Counted from the stretch's first letter, positions 27,925-39,570 are shown. The stretch: 64,000 nucleotides of DNA from Roseiarcus sp963741405 (GCA_963741405.1 CAVUHX010000014.1:62001-126000), one strand, 5' to 3'. Notes: generated by a model not told the origin, from the sequence alone. A program made the numbers and translations.

Positions 27925-29333
27925 ATGGCGCGACAACCCAGGCCAGGGCGTGGGACGCCCGCGGCAGCTCATTCCTACCTGCACGTGGTTCGCAAGAACG
28001 GCATTCACCCCTACATCAAGAGGTTGGGGCTGGCCGCTGACCGAAAAGCGGCGGCCGCGCCCTGGAAAGTCACGGACCTCCTCAAAGCTTACGATTGGCC
28101 CTCCGATGCGCCCGGCAGGGGCGTCATTGCCATTGTCGAACTCGGCGGCGGTTGGGTTCAATCGGACGTCGATCAGTTCTTCAAGGGAGTCGATCTTCCC
28201 GCGCCGCACATTACCGACGTTTCGGTCGACGGCACGGAAAACAGCAAGTGCAATCCGCGCAACGACGCCGACGGCGAGGTCGCGCTCGACATCCAGGTGG
28301 CCGGCGCAGCCTACGCCGCGGCCACGGGCAAACCGGCGGCAATTCGCGTGTACTGGGCGCAGGACATCGCCCAGGCCATTACGGCCGCCGCGGCCGATGG
28401 ATGCGACGTCTGCTCGATCTCTTGGGGCGCCGACGAGGCCAGTTGGGGCGCGGCCGCGGGCGACGCGTTGGAGCAGGCGGCCACCGCCGCCACCTCCGCG
28501 GGTATGGTCATCTTTGCCGCTTCGGGCGACAACGATTTAGCGACGGCGGCCCAGGCCGCGCCAACGTCGATCTGCCGGCCTCCGCGCCGCACGTTATCGG
28601 CTGCGGCGGCACGAAGAAGACCAAGACTGACGAAACGGTCTGGAACGATAATCCTGGTAAGACCGACGGGGAAGGCACCGGCGGCGGCTACTCGACGCTT
28701 TTTCCGATGCCGTCGTGGCAGGCCGGCGCACCTCACGGCCCTGGCCGCATGGTTCCAGACGTCGCCGCGAACGCCGATCCGGTCACGGGCTATGAAATTC
28801 TGCTTTACGGCCAGCAAGAAGTCGTCGGCGGCACCAGCGCCGTCGCCCCTCTCTACGCCGGCCTGTTCGCGTCGTTCGGAACGAAACTCGGCTTCATCAC
28901 GCCGGAGTTGTATTTGAACAGCGCCTGCTTCAACGACATCACCCATGGCAACAACGGCGCTTTTCGGGGCCGAACGGGCGCTGATCCGTGCACCGGTCTT
29001 GGTTCACCAATCGCCGCAAGCCTTGAGGAGCGAATCAACCCGGCGGCGATCAATGCAAGCAGGATGCGAGACCTGATGGCGGAAAATGCGCGGCTGCGGG
29101 CGAGCGTAGCGCAGGCGCAACAACGTCCTTTCCCCGGTTGCCAGCAAGCGGCGGCTGCCTACGCCCGACCTGCGGCTCCCCTCACGCCTCGCGTAGCTCC
29201 CGCTGCTTATAGTTGCGCCCTAGATGGAAACGGCGTGTGGTGGAAGTTTCCCGTAAACGCAAACGGGGAACAAATTGGGGAAGGGGTTCCGGCGAGCCCA
29301 GGTGAATGCCCTTTGCAACGCACGCCGCGTTAG
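27925..29333 (+). pseudogene. S53 family peptidase (sedolisin/kumamolisin-like), single frameshift
   Basis: ATG 27925 has GGAGG 6 bases upstream. The catalytic domain begins near residue 50 (VTDLLKAYDWPSDAPGRGVI). The catalytic Glu-Asp pair is in DADGEVALDIQVAGAAYAAA, the oxyanion Asp in IFAASGDND, and the nucleophile in EVVGGTSAVAPLYAGLFAS. After GDND the frame shifts: adding one T to a TTT run near 28539 joins FSDGGPGRANVDLPASAPHV. An unusual C-terminal extension of ~100 residues has a coiled-coil-like stretch (RDLMAENARLRASVAQAQQR) and a Pro/Ala-rich segment. There is no signal peptide and no inhibitory propeptide. Length of 1409 bases fits one missing base. Confidence 0.75.
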
Positions 29334-29510
29334 CAGCGCCAGCTACTTATAGAATGCTCTAGCTGACGTTGATGGATAGTCAAGGTGGTGGCATGACCGG
29401 AAACGAGGACGTATTCGTAGGTCTGGACATCGTGACCGTCGATAACAAATTTATAGCGTATTCAGTCGCCTGACTTAGGTTGGTACGTCTTTACGCTGGA
29501 GGATTGCAAA

Positions 29511-30359
29511 GTGAAAGCATTTTGTATTGTCTTTGCGGTATCCGCAGCGTTTATCCTTAGCGCTTGCGGAACATACGTGCCCGATCTTCAAGATTTTGGA
29601 AGCCCTAGCAGTTTACCCTACGTAATCGATATAACACACAGTATATCTTGCGAGGTTCGGGATGCAGTGTATTCCCTTTACCATTCTGGTTACCCACATG
29701 AAGATATTGCTTTTTTAGATGACTGGGGCGCACAGATAGATCTTACTTTGGCCGTCAACGAGAATGGATCGGTTGCGCCAGCTACACAATTCTTTCCAAT
29801 CGGTCAGCCTAAGAACTGGAACTTTAATTGGGGGGTAAACGCTAACGTAAATACGACCGCGACAAGAACTGATACAGTTAGTTTCTTTTACACGATATCA
29901 GATTTAGCAAAAGCAAAATGTGCTTGGCGGCCGACAAGTGGGGCAATGTTGCTGCAGAGCGACTTAAAATTTAAGGATTGGCTTTACGATGTCGTAGGCA
30001 TCAAGAAAATAGCTTTAACTCCCTTTCCTACCGGCGCAGCTTCGGTATTTAGCTCAATTCAGAAGCAATCAAACGTCTTAACTCATACGGTTACTTTTGT
30101 ATTGACAACTTCTGGAGGAATATCTCCTCAGTGGGTGCTGAGAAATGCATCGTTTATCCACGTTCCACTCAGTATCGGCCGAATGAAAACAGATACTATG
30201 TTAGTTACCTTGGGCCCGACCGCATCTGCGCCAACAACGGACGGGAAGAAAGGTACGACCAAACAACTTGCCCCGACGGCACTTAACATAGCTCAATCGC
30301 AGAACACTGCGATATTCATCACCAATATTATTAACAACAACAATAATTCAGGTAACTAG
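29511..30359 (+). CDS. AT-rich lipoprotein gene, function unknown
   Basis: 282 residues from GTG 29511 with GGAGG 10 bases upstream. The signal peptide FCIVFAVSAAFILSACG has a clean lipobox (LSAC). The mature part has a cysteine in SISCEVRDAVYSLYHSG, an Asn-rich segment WNFNWGVNANVNTTATRTD and a low-complexity tail ending NIINNNNNSGN. GC content is clearly lower than in every flanking gene and codon use is A/T-ending, which points to recent acquisition. It lies in the same direction as the S53 peptidase and the downstream membrane protein and hydrolase. No family recognised. Confidence 0.75.
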   Translation: MKAFCIVFAVSAAFILSACGTYVPDLQDFGSPSSLPYVIDITHSISCEVRDAVYSLYHSGYPHEDIAFLDDWGAQIDLTLAVNENGSVAPATQFFPIGQPKNWNFNWGVNANVNTTATRTDTVSFFYTISDLAKAKCAWRPTSGAMLLQSDLKFKDWLYDVVGIKKIALTPFPTGAASVFSSIQKQSNVLTHTVTFVLTTSGGISPQWVLRNASFIHVPLSIGRMKTDTMLVTLGPTASAPTTDGKKGTTKQLAPTALNIAQSQNTAIFITNIINNNNNSGN

Positions 30360-30551
30360 GATCAGTAATTGTGACGTCAATATGGAATCGAACATCACGG
30401 GCTAGTCGGATCGATGCGGATTTGCGAGCTATCATCTGTGAGCGCGCCAGGAGACCCGCAGCCCCCTTTAAGACGCGCCTCATCCAAGCAAGTCGGGCCT
30501 TAGTACCCGTCGTCGGAGTTCAGCAATACCTGATTGAAAGCAGCAACGACG

Positions 30552-31064
30552 ATGAGCAGTGAACCGGACCAGAACGTGAACTTCTGGCAGCGGCTGACGC
30601 TCGCTGTGATCGACGTGCTCCCGAAGTGTCTTTGGCCGCTCGTCGGAATGATGGCGTTGCTGCTCTTCAAGGGACCGGTCTACGACACCATCGTTTCGGC
30701 CTCCCATCAAATATCAAGCGGCGCCTCGGTTGAAGTCGGGGCCGTCAAAGTCACGCTTCAAAAAAGAGCCATTCCCGACGCTCCTGCCGATGTTCAACAG
30801 GCTCTTTCGAAATTGGACCTGGATCTGATCCTGTTCATGGCGAGAAACGAAGGCGGGAACAACACGGTCAACACTTGCACGCCCGACAGCTTCCTTGTCC
30901 TGGGCAGGCTCGAAGAATACAAAATGATGACCATTACCAAAGAGAAATTGCGCGACGATAAAGGTGCAGAATGCGAGGGTTACCATTACGCGTATCTGCC
31001 ACTATACACTGAGACACGAAATTATCTTATGAAAGTCTTGAATGCGCTGACCTTCACGGCCTGA
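30552..31064 (+). CDS. Membrane-anchored hypothetical protein
   Basis: 170 residues from ATG 30552. One N-terminal transmembrane segment (CLWPLVGMMALLLF, residues ~25-38) leads to a soluble domain with ASVEVGAVKVTLQKRAIPD and LDLILFMARNEGGNNTVNT, and two cysteines. No clear ribosome site, and a TTG 18 bases upstream is possible. Eight bases before the downstream hydrolase gene, so probably one transcript. Family unknown. Confidence 0.65.
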   Translation: MSSEPDQNVNFWQRLTLAVIDVLPKCLWPLVGMMALLLFKGPVYDTIVSASHQISSGASVEVGAVKVTLQKRAIPDAPADVQQALSKLDLDLILFMARNEGGNNTVNTCTPDSFLVLGRLEEYKMMTITKEKLRDDKGAECEGYHYAYLPLYTETRNYLMKVLNALTFTA

Positions 31065-31071
31065 GCCAAGC

Positions 31072-32376
31072 ATGGAAAACGAAAACATCCAGCGCTCGAT
31101 GCTATCGCCGTGCAGGTTGTTGCCAACCCTCGTGCTCCTCCTCGCCGGCTGCGCCGCCCTTCCGACCCCATTCGTGCCCGAGAAAGACACCTCGTCTTTC
31201 CGCGGCATGAGCGCGCTCGTCGCTGAAGCGCCGGGGCGGCCGCTGCATGTCCTTCTGATTCACGGGATGGGCACGCCGCAGCCTTACGGGTTCGACGCCT
31301 TCATCGCCACGCTCGCCGGGCGGTTCGGATACGTCCAGCGGCCACCCACGAAGCCTGAGGCGCAGTATCAAGGCTGTTATAAGCGCGTGACGGCGGCAAA
31401 GCCCGCGCTCGCGACGCCCCCGCCGGACGTGATCGACATTCCGGACGCCGCGCCCGAGAACCAGGCCCGCCTCTACACCTACGACTTCGCGCCCCCCGGC
31501 TCGGACAAGGCCGCGCTGACGGTCAGCTACCTGCTTTGGACGCCGCTCACCGAAAGCGTCAAATGCCGTCTCGAAGTCGAAGACGCGAGCGCGCCGCAGA
31601 AACAGGCCTTCGCCGACTTCGCCAAGGATTTCATCGACGACAAGCTGGCCGACGCGCTCCTCTACGGCGGGGCCTATCGGCAAAGGGTCGTCCGTCCCTC
31701 ACTGCAAGGGGCGCTCTGCAAGGTGACCGGTGGAACGTGGACCGGAGGCAAATGCGACCAGCGCGCCGCGGACTACCGCGACTCGACCGTGATCATCACC
31801 CACAGCCTCGGCGGCTACATGATCATGGACGCCATCCAGGACGAACTGCGCGGCCTATGCGAGGTGAACGGCGACCGCGTCGCCGCGACGCGCACGCCCG
31901 CCGAAAAGGTCCTCGAGAACACGCCGGTCATCTACATGATGGCGAACCAGCTCGCGCTCCTCGACCTATCGACGTTGCGGCGCGATCCCAATGCGCCGCG
32001 GCGCGCACGGGACATTGCAGGCGAGAAGCTCACCAACGACTTCGCCAAGTGCTGGGCCGCGGCGAGAGCAAGGTCGGCCGCGCGAGAGGGTCGGACCGCG
32101 CCGGTCAGCCAGGTCGTGGCGTTCAGCGATCCCAACGACATCCTCTCCTGGCGGCTCGAGCCTCGGAACCTTCAGTTCCCGCGCGCCGATTGGGGCAAAG
32201 TCGCCGTCACCAACGTCTTCATGTCGAACGGCGAGTTCAGTGCGCCGGGCCTGTTCTCGGACCCGGTCAACGCCCATGTCGGCTACTTCGTCAATCCGAC
32301 CGTGATGGACATGCTGATCTGCGGAATGAAGGACGGAGTCGTCGCTCCCTGCCCGATCGCCGTAAGCGCGCGGTGA
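31072..32376 (+). CDS. Lipoprotein alpha/beta hydrolase
   Basis: 434 residues. A signal peptide with lipobox (LLPTLVLLLAGCAALP) anchors it to the envelope. The core has the oxyanion motif HVLLIHGMGTPQPYG, the nucleophile elbow VIITHSLGGYMIMDAI (serine in HSLGG), and candidate acid and histidine in SDPNDILSW and the C-terminal NAHVGYFVNP. Several cysteines suggest disulfides. Probably an esterase or lipase; substrate unknown. Follows the membrane protein gene closely. Confidence 0.8.
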   Translation: MENENIQRSMLSPCRLLPTLVLLLAGCAALPTPFVPEKDTSSFRGMSALVAEAPGRPLHVLLIHGMGTPQPYGFDAFIATLAGRFGYVQRPPTKPEAQYQGCYKRVTAAKPALATPPPDVIDIPDAAPENQARLYTYDFAPPGSDKAALTVSYLLWTPLTESVKCRLEVEDASAPQKQAFADFAKDFIDDKLADALLYGGAYRQRVVRPSLQGALCKVTGGTWTGGKCDQRAADYRDSTVIITHSLGGYMIMDAIQDELRGLCEVNGDRVAATRTPAEKVLENTPVIYMMANQLALLDLSTLRRDPNAPRRARDIAGEKLTNDFAKCWAAARARSAAREGRTAPVSQVVAFSDPNDILSWRLEPRNLQFPRADWGKVAVTNVFMSNGEFSAPGLFSDPVNAHVGYFVNPTVMDMLICGMKDGVVAPCPIAVSAR

Positions 32377-32458
32377 GGTCGAGCCCAGACGCGAAGCGCC
32401 TTTATCCGATCGTGAACGGCTCGGGCGGCGATAACCCGAAGGCCCGTCTTCCCGCCTT

Positions 32459-34757
32459 CTACGGCGTATAGACCGTGATCCGCTTCATCATGCCTTTGTC
32501 CTCGTGTTCGAGGATATGGCAGTGGAAGACGAAGTCGCCGCCCTGCTCCGGCCGGTCGAAGGTCATCGTGACCTCCGGGACGGGATTGTTCGGATCGCCG
32601 GGGTTTGCGCCCCAGACGGACACGACCGGTACGCTGTCGGCGACCCGGGAGGTCTCCATCCCATCCCCTTGCGCAACCGCAGCACGTTGCATCTGGCTCC
32701 CGATCACCGCCGCGACGGATGGGGAGACATGGTGGTGACGCATGCCCGGTTCGGGACGCGGCGGGAACTGGGGAGCCACCTCGAACTTCTGCTGATGGAT
32801 GTGAAAATTGTGCGTCTCCGTCGTCAGGTTATACAGACGGAACGTCACCCGTGACCCGTGTTTGACGCACAGATTGCGCGCGTCCATGCGGAACTCGCTT
32901 CCCTTGAACAGAGCGCAATCGTAGCTGTTCGGATTGCCGCCGGCCAGGCAGGCCTGGATATGAGCGCGGATCGTCGGGTCAAGGGACGCTTCCGGATTCC
33001 CGCGCATCATGCCGAGCGTCAGGATTTCCGGGGTCGACGAGATGCGGCCGAAGAAAATCGACACCACCTCGTTGGTGGTTGGGAGCGACAGCCAGTCGTT
33101 GTCCGTCAGGGCTTCCGACTTGTGTTTGCAATCCTCTGGTTCAGGAAACGCCGGTGGCTGAACTATCGTTGCGGACCCGCCGCGTTCCGCCAGAGCGACC
33201 GCCACGGGCGCTGTGGCCAATCCGCCTGCCGCCGTCGAGGCGGTGGCAAGGATGACGGGGGGATAGAGGTCGGGCTGCATAAATCCCTTCTGCACCAGCT
33301 TGATCGATCCATCCGCCGGGGGCTGCACGATGATCTCCGCCCTTGCGCCCGGCGGCAGAAGAACTTCGGTTCCGTCCAGCGGTTTGTCTGTTGGGGTCAA
33401 GCCGCCGTCGAGACTGACGATCTGGAAACTCTGTTTGGTCGCGCAGTCCGCAAGGGACGGATCGGTCGCGTCCGGATTGACGTCGTCGTGGCAAAGCGAG
33501 AGACGGTAGGTCGCGTTCGAGCTTAAATTCGCGATTCGCCAAAGTTCCGATGTGCCGGCTTTCATCGTGATCGTCGGCTTAATCTGCCCGTTAATGGTGA
33601 AGAGCCAATTTCCCGCCAGCGCCACGCTGTCGTCCGCGGCAAATGGGCAGAATCCTCGGTCGAGGATTTGGTAGCGGTTCGTGGCCACGCTGGCAAGCGA
33701 AATCATTGAGCAGAGGCGAGTTTTTCCCGGGATCGGGCGTGCAGGTCGGCACGATGCGGTACCCTTCCGCGCTGGGCGGAGTTCCGTCTCCGCCCTCGCC
33801 TTGCCGTTGCGCGAATACCTCGAAGTCCTTGATCATCAGCACCCTCTCCCTCAAACGATCGGGGTTCAGGGTGGGCTCGCCGTTCTCCGGCTGGACACAG
33901 AATCCGTCGGGGAGGCTGTGATCGGAACACAACGTGCCGATCGTCAGCACGCCGGCGAGGCCCGCCGCCACTTGCGGCGACGAGATCTCGTGGGCATGCG
34001 GGTGGAACCAGTTCAGGCTTGCCGGATGCGACGCCGGCACCTCGATGTCGTAGGGGACGGGCTCGAGCCACACCTCGTGACCATGGATGGCGTAGGCCTT
34101 CCCTTCGGGATGGACGTGACCCATGCCGGGGCAGTGCTTGCCGGCGGCGACAGCGTTGGCCAGCCCGCAGATCTCGGTCGTATGCATGCGCTCCATGTCG
34201 GCTGGACAGGTGGCTGCGCGTCCGCGCGGACAAGCCGAGAACACCAACGAAATCGCCGTAAGGCCCGGCCCCTTGGGAATCCGTCGGGCGCACGAGCAGT
34301 CCGTGAGTGTGGATGTTGAGCGGCTGGTCGCCGGCCGGCACCGCGCCATTGACCATGAACGTGTTGTTGTTGACCCTGGGCAGCTCGTTGAACAGATGGA
34401 AGCGGATATGACTGGAACCGCCGCTTTCCGCCGGCTTGGGGACGTGAAAGACGGGCGGCGCCACCGACCCGGAACCGTCGGAATTGTTGAAGTCGAAGAC
34501 ATAGGCGTCGAACCCGCTGGGGAGTCCAGGGCCGGGTCGGCGTCGATGGGAATGGTGCGTTTCTTGGCGTGCAGTTCGAAGACTTGGTCTTCGGACTTTG
34601 GAAACGACGTTGGCGGATCCGGGATCGCACAGTTCCTGTCCGATCGTGATGGCGCCGTCGGCGCGACAGGTCCTGCCGAGGACATCGACGGCGCCGGCGG
34701 CCGCCAGTGACAGCAAGCCCGAGCAAGACGGCAAGAAGACGAAGCCGTGATGCGCAT
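32459..34757 (-). pseudogene. Multicopper oxidase, all copper sites present but several frameshifts
   Basis: A CotA/bilirubin-oxidase-like laccase readable from ATG 34755-34757 to TAG 32459 only by changing frame about six times. In order: signal peptide GLLSLAAAGAVDVLG; DQVFELHAKKRTIPIDADP; NNTFMVNGAVPAGDQPLNIH with THG (site 1); ASLNWFHPHAHEISSPQVAA (site 2); long C-terminal frame 33706-32459 with TETHNFHIHQQKFEV (site 3) and DFVFHCHILEHEDKGMMKR (site 4). Each shift is repaired by one base, usually in a short homopolymer (AAA near 34590, CCCC near 34522, AAAAA near 33721). All copper ligands are retained, so decay is recent or the shifts are sequencing errors. Confidence 0.78.
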
Positions 34758-35366
34758 GGTCACCCCTCTCGGCCGCTGCTCACGAACGAGATTTCCGCGC
34801 GGCCGACGGCGATCTCTTGGATCCGAACAAGTGCCTCTTCGACCCCGGCGAAGCGGGGCTGTTTGCCCGAGCGACCACGGCTAGAGAAATGTCGAGGCTT
34901 CGCTTCTTCAACCAATGTCGTCAGCGAACACTCGCACGAGCAAATTCCTGACACAATCAAATTATGCGACTAAAGTTAATACTGCATGATCACCATATCG
35001 ATGTCAAGGCTACCTCGGACCGCGCGTCAGCTTAGACTTGCACGCCTGCGCCTTCGTTACCCTACGACCACTCCATCGCCCTGACCCGCGCGCGCCGTAC
35101 CTCGCCGGTCATCGGGTGGAGGACTGAGCCGGCTTGTCGGCAACGACGACGCAGCGGAGTTGCGGCGACATTATGCCAGCAAAATCATTCTGTTTGTTAG
35201 TGTTCATATTTATCAATTCTATAACCAGAATCATAGAGCGGCGAGAGTTGCACGATTTTGGCGCCTATCCCTTTGAAAAGTCGATAGCGAGAGCGGATTC
35301 TCCGAACGCACTCCCGCCTAAGGGCGTGAAAGGCGCGAAGTGCCGAGCGTTGGCAGGCCGAACACC
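34758..35366. other. 609-base gap without a recognisable gene
   Basis: Lies upstream of the multicopper oxidase (minus) and downstream of lolD (minus). GC drops around 34960-35000 and 35180-35250. Open frames such as 35134-35505 run into lolD antisense and resemble nothing. The multicopper oxidase promoter should be here. Confidence 0.4.
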
Positions 35367-36054
<688 letters not shown>

Positions 36055-36062
<8 letters not shown>

Positions 36063-37350
36063 AACGCAGCGCCTCCACCGGATCGAGCCGCGCCGCCCGC
36101 CACGACGGATAGATGGTCGCGGCGATCGAAAGAAACAGCGCCAGCCCGACCACCGCGATGACGTCGGTCGCCTCCACCCGCGAGGGCAGCTGCGACAGGA
36201 AATAGAATTCCGCCGGAAACAGATTGGCGCCGGTCGCCCATGACAAAAAGCGCCGGATCGGCTCGACATTGTGGGCGACGAGGAGGCCGAGGACGAGCCC
36301 GACCCCGGTGCCGACGACGCCGATCGTCGCGCCGGTGATAAGGAAAATGCGCATCACCGCGCCGCGCGTCGCTCCCATCGTGCGCAGGACCGCGATGGCG
36401 CGCGCCTTGTCCTGCACCAGCATGATCAGGCCCGAGATGATGTTGAGCGCGGCGACCAGCATGATGAGGGCGAGGATGGCGAACATCACGTTGCTCTCGA
36501 CGGCGAGCACGTCGAAGAAGCTGCGGTTGAGCTGGCGCCAGTCGGTGTCGATCATCGGACGCTGCTGGGCCGGCTCGATCGCCCGGCGCATGGCGTCCAT
36601 GTTATCGGGGTTGGCGACATAGACCTCGATGACGTTCGCCTGGGCCTCGTAATTGAAGAAGGTCTGCGCCTCAGCGAGCGGCATGAAGATGAAGGTGTTG
36701 TCGAAGGTCGCCATGCCGATCTGGAAGATGGCGGCCACGGTATAGGCCTTCATCCGCGGGGTGACGCCGAACGGCGTCTCGGCCCCGTGCGGCGCAATGA
36801 TGGTGACCTTGTCGCCGACCCTGAGGCTCAGATGGTCGGCGAGCTTCGCGCCGATCGCCACCCCCTGCCCGTCGTCGAATCCCTCGAGCGTCCCTTGCGT
36901 CAGATGGCCGGCGACGCCCGGCAGACGCTCGAGATCCTGCTGGCGGATGCCGCGCACCAGCGCGCCCGATGAGCCGAACTGGGAGGTGGCGAAGGCCTGG
37001 CCCTCGACCAGCGGCAGGGCCAGGGTCACGCCCGGGACCTTGCTCACCCGCTCGGCGACCGCCTGGTAGTCGGTCAGCGGCGTCTCGATCCCTTGAAGGA
37101 ACATATGGCCGTTGAGGCCGATCATCTTCTCGAGGAGATCATGCCGGAAGCCGTTCATCACCGACATGACGACGATCAGCGCCGCGACCCCGAGCACGAT
37201 GCCAAGAAAGGAGAAGCCGGCGATGACCGAGATCGACTTCTGCGCATTGCGGGCGCGCAGGTAGCGGAAGGCCACCATCCATTCGAACGGCGAGAAGGCG
37301 CGGGTCCCTCGCACGGGCGCAGCGGCGTCCGCCTCGACTGTTGCGGTCAT
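36055..37350 (-). CDS. lolC: LolC/LolE, permease of lipoprotein-releasing complex
   Basis: 431 residues. FtsX/MacB-type permease: N-terminal FSPFEWMVAFRYLRARNAQK, first membrane segment GIVLGVAALIVVMSVMNGF, a periplasmic domain of ~210 residues (LNGHMFLQGIETPLTDYQAV), then three C-terminal membrane segments (VMFAILALIMLVAALNIISG, IGVVGTGVGLVLGLLVAHNV, IAVVGLALFLSIAATIYPSW). Overlaps lolD by 8 bases. Alphaproteobacteria typically have one LolC/E-type permease. Confidence 0.94.
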
Positions 37351-37365
37351 GCGGGCGCTCCACCA

Positions 37366-37545
37366 CAGCCGTCATGGCCGGGCTTGTCCCGGCCGTCCAC
37401 GCAGCTCAACGGCTGCCGGCGGCGGTAACGCGAAGCGCCAGCGCGAAGGGCCGAAAAGCGACCGTCTCGGGGCTCGCCTGAATCCAAGCGGACGCGGAAC
37501 TGCGTGGATGGCCGGGACAAGCCCGGCGATGACGGCAAGCAATCC
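37366..37545. repeat. Palindromic intergenic repeat (CCGGGCTTGTCCCGGCC type)
   Basis: GTCATGGCCGGGCTTGTCCCG at 37371-37391 and its inverse copy GGATGGCCGGGACAAGCCCG at about 37505-37524 flank a ~110-base centre; ACGCAG/CTGCGTGG arms extend the pairing. This GGCCGGGxxxxGCCCGGC unit is a very common dispersed repeat in rhizobial genomes. It fills the gap between lolC and proS. Confidence 0.65.
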
Positions 37546-37564
37546 GCGCGCATCGGACACCCCA

Positions 37565-38893
37565 TCACGCGGTTCCGCAAAGCTTCGCGATCGCCGCCTC
37601 GACGCTGACGAGCTCGCGCTGGCCGCCGCGGCGGGTCTTCAGCTCGACCTTTCCGTCGGCGAGGCTCTTTGGGCCGACGATCACCTGATGGGGCGCGCCG
37701 ACGAGATCCATGGTGGCGAATTTCGCTCCCGGCCGATCGTCTCGGTCGTCGTAGAGGACGTCGACTCCCGCTTTCCCGAGCGCGTCGTAGACGCACCCGC
37801 AGGCGCCGTCGCTAGCCGCGTCCCCGACCTTCAGGTTGATCAGGCCGACGCGGAACGGCGCGACCGCCTCCGGCCAGATGGGTCCCGCCTCGTCGTGGCT
37901 CGCCTCGATCAGCGCGGCGGCCAGCCGGCTCGGGCCGATCCCGTAGGAACCCATATGCACAGCCTGCTCCCTGCCGTCCGGCCCGTTGACCACGGCTTTC
38001 ATCGGACCGGAGTATTTGGTTCCGAAGTAGAAAATATGGCCGACCTCGATGCCGCGCGCCGTAATGCGCGCCGATTCCGGCAGTTTCTCGAATACGGCGG
38101 CGTCGTGCTTCTCCGAGGTCGCGGCGTAGAGCGACGTCCATCTGTCGAACACCGCCTGCATGGTCGCCGCATCGTCGAAGTTTACGTCCTCCGGCGGCGT
38201 CTCGAACGTCAGGTAGTCGCGATGGCAGAACACCTCGCTCTCGCCGGTCGACGCCAGGATGATGAATTCGTGGCTCAGGTCGCCGCCGATCGGGCCGGTG
38301 TCGGCGATCATCGGGATGGCGGTCAGCCCCATCCGCTTGAAGGTGCGCAGGTAGGCGGTGAACATGCGGTTGTAGGAATGGCGCGCGCCGGCCTGGTCGA
38401 GGTCGAACGAATAGGCGTCCTTCATCAGGAACTCGCGCGACCGCATGACGCCGAAGCGCGGCCGGACCTCGTCGCGGAATTTCCACTGGATATGATAGAG
38501 GTTCAGCGGCAGGTCCTTGTAGGAGCGCACGGAAGCGCGGAAGATCTCGGTGATCATCTCCTCGTTGGTCGGCCCGTACAGGATGTCGCGGTCGTGCCGG
38601 TCGCGGATGCGCAGCATCTCCTTGCCGTAGTCGTCGTAGCGGCCGGACTCGCGCCAGAGATCCGCTGACTGCAAGGTCGGCATCAAAACCTCGATCGCGC
38701 CGGCGCGGTTCTGCTCCTCGCGCACGATGGCGCAGATCTTCTGCAGGACCCTCAGGCCCAGCGGCAGCCAAGCGTAGATGCCGGCCGCCTCCTGCCGGAT
38801 CATGCCGGCGCGCAGCATCAGCCGGTGCGAGGCGATCTCCGCCTCCTTCGGCGTTTCCTTGAGGATCGGCAGGAAGTAGCGGGAGAGGCGCAT
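37565..38893 (-). CDS. proS: Prolyl-tRNA synthetase (alphaproteobacterial short type)
   Basis: 442 residues from ATG 38891-38893, MRLSRYFLPILKETPKEAEI. Class II motifs: motif 1 LMLRAGMIRQEAAGIYAWLP, motif 2 YHIQWKFRDEVRPRFGVMRS, motif 3 GSYGIGPSRLAAALIEAS, then a C-terminal anticodon-binding domain (FRVGLINLKVGDAASDGACG). The insertion (editing) domain of the E. coli enzyme is absent, which is normal for this lineage. The frame is open 24 codons upstream but the family N-terminus fits this start. Confidence 0.96.
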   Translation of the reverse strand: MRLSRYFLPILKETPKEAEIASHRLMLRAGMIRQEAAGIYAWLPLGLRVLQKICAIVREEQNRAGAIEVLMPTLQSADLWRESGRYDDYGKEMLRIRDRHDRDILYGPTNEEMITEIFRASVRSYKDLPLNLYHIQWKFRDEVRPRFGVMRSREFLMKDAYSFDLDQAGARHSYNRMFTAYLRTFKRMGLTAIPMIADTGPIGGDLSHEFIILASTGESEVFCHRDYLTFETPPEDVNFDDAATMQAVFDRWTSLYAATSEKHDAAVFEKLPESARITARGIEVGHIFYFGTKYSGPMKAVVNGPDGREQAVHMGSYGIGPSRLAAALIEASHDEAGPIWPEAVAPFRVGLINLKVGDAASDGACGCVYDALGKAGVDVLYDDRDDRPGAKFATMDLVGAPHQVIVGPKSLADGKVELKTRRGGQRELVSVEAAIAKLCGTA

Positions 38894-39210
38894 GGGCTTG
38901 CGGGGCCTTCGATTCGGACGGGCGGCGGGTCCGCTCCTATTGGCCCGTGCGGGGCGGCTTGACAAGTTCCGGCCCGATGGCGGCAGGGCGCCAACAGCCT
39001 ACGACCTGCAGGAGCGCGACGATTTCGCGACGCCGTCCGATCCGCAGGCGCCGGCGCGCATGCTCGGCTTCACCACGCCGAGCCCCACGTCGATCGAATA
39101 CAGCCGGACGCCGCCGCTCCCGAAGAAAAGCCTGGCGCGTTACGACGCGCCCCGTGTTCCGTCTCGGCCGCCTCGCCGTCGACAAAACGGTGCAAGGCCG
39201 GGGCCGTAAA
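38894..39210. other. 317-base gap between proS and the HEPN remnant; no gene recognised
   Basis: Both strands are open in places (minus 38937-39350 overlaps the HEPN remnant in another frame), but nothing resembles a known family. Should contain the proS promoter. Confidence 0.35.
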
Positions 39211-39570
39211 TCAGGGCAGGTCTCCGAGCTGTCGAAGCTCCTGCTCGATGGCGGCGAGCAAAAGCGGAAGATGCTTTTGCACGGCGATCCATACAGCGCG
39301 CTGCCGGACATCCTCATAATCGTGCTGCTAGACGTTTCCGGCTCCGGCAACGTCTGCCCACGGAATTTCCGGATGCCGCGCTTTCATGTCGTCGGGAAGC
39401 CGCCGCGACGCTTCGGAGACAATCTCAAGCGCGCGTGTCACGGCATAAAAGACAAGCTGATTGTCGCGGAACCCTTCGTAATTGAGGCTGCCGACAAAAC
39501 GGCGGGCGAGAATAACGTTGTCGCGAATCTGAAAAAGATACGCCCTGGGATTCGCAGGTTTAGAAGGCAT
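39211..39570 (-). pseudogene. HEPN/DUF86 toxin remnant with in-frame stop and lost catalytic Arg
   Basis: ATG 39568-39570 overlaps the end of the MNT gene. The frame gives YLFQIRDNVILARRFVG, FYAVTRALEIVSEASRRLP and HPEIPWADVAGAGNV, then TAG (39328-39330), and continues in the same frame QHDYEDVRQRAVWIAVQKHL to a TGA at 39211. In active HEPN RNases the motif is RNxxxH; here Arg is Gly and a nonsense codon sits inside it (GNV-stop-QH). 120 codons in total, normal length, so decay is by point mutation. Confidence 0.8.

Noticed and set aside
29372..29473. 33-codon ORF (MDSQGGGMTGNEDVFVGLD...) before the AT-rich lipoprotein gene
   Set aside because: Too short and without a ribosome site; could be a leader peptide or gene tail, but nothing supports either.
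30371..30562. Short plus-strand ORF before the membrane protein gene
   Set aside because: Low-complexity basic composition, overlaps the next start and has no family resemblance.
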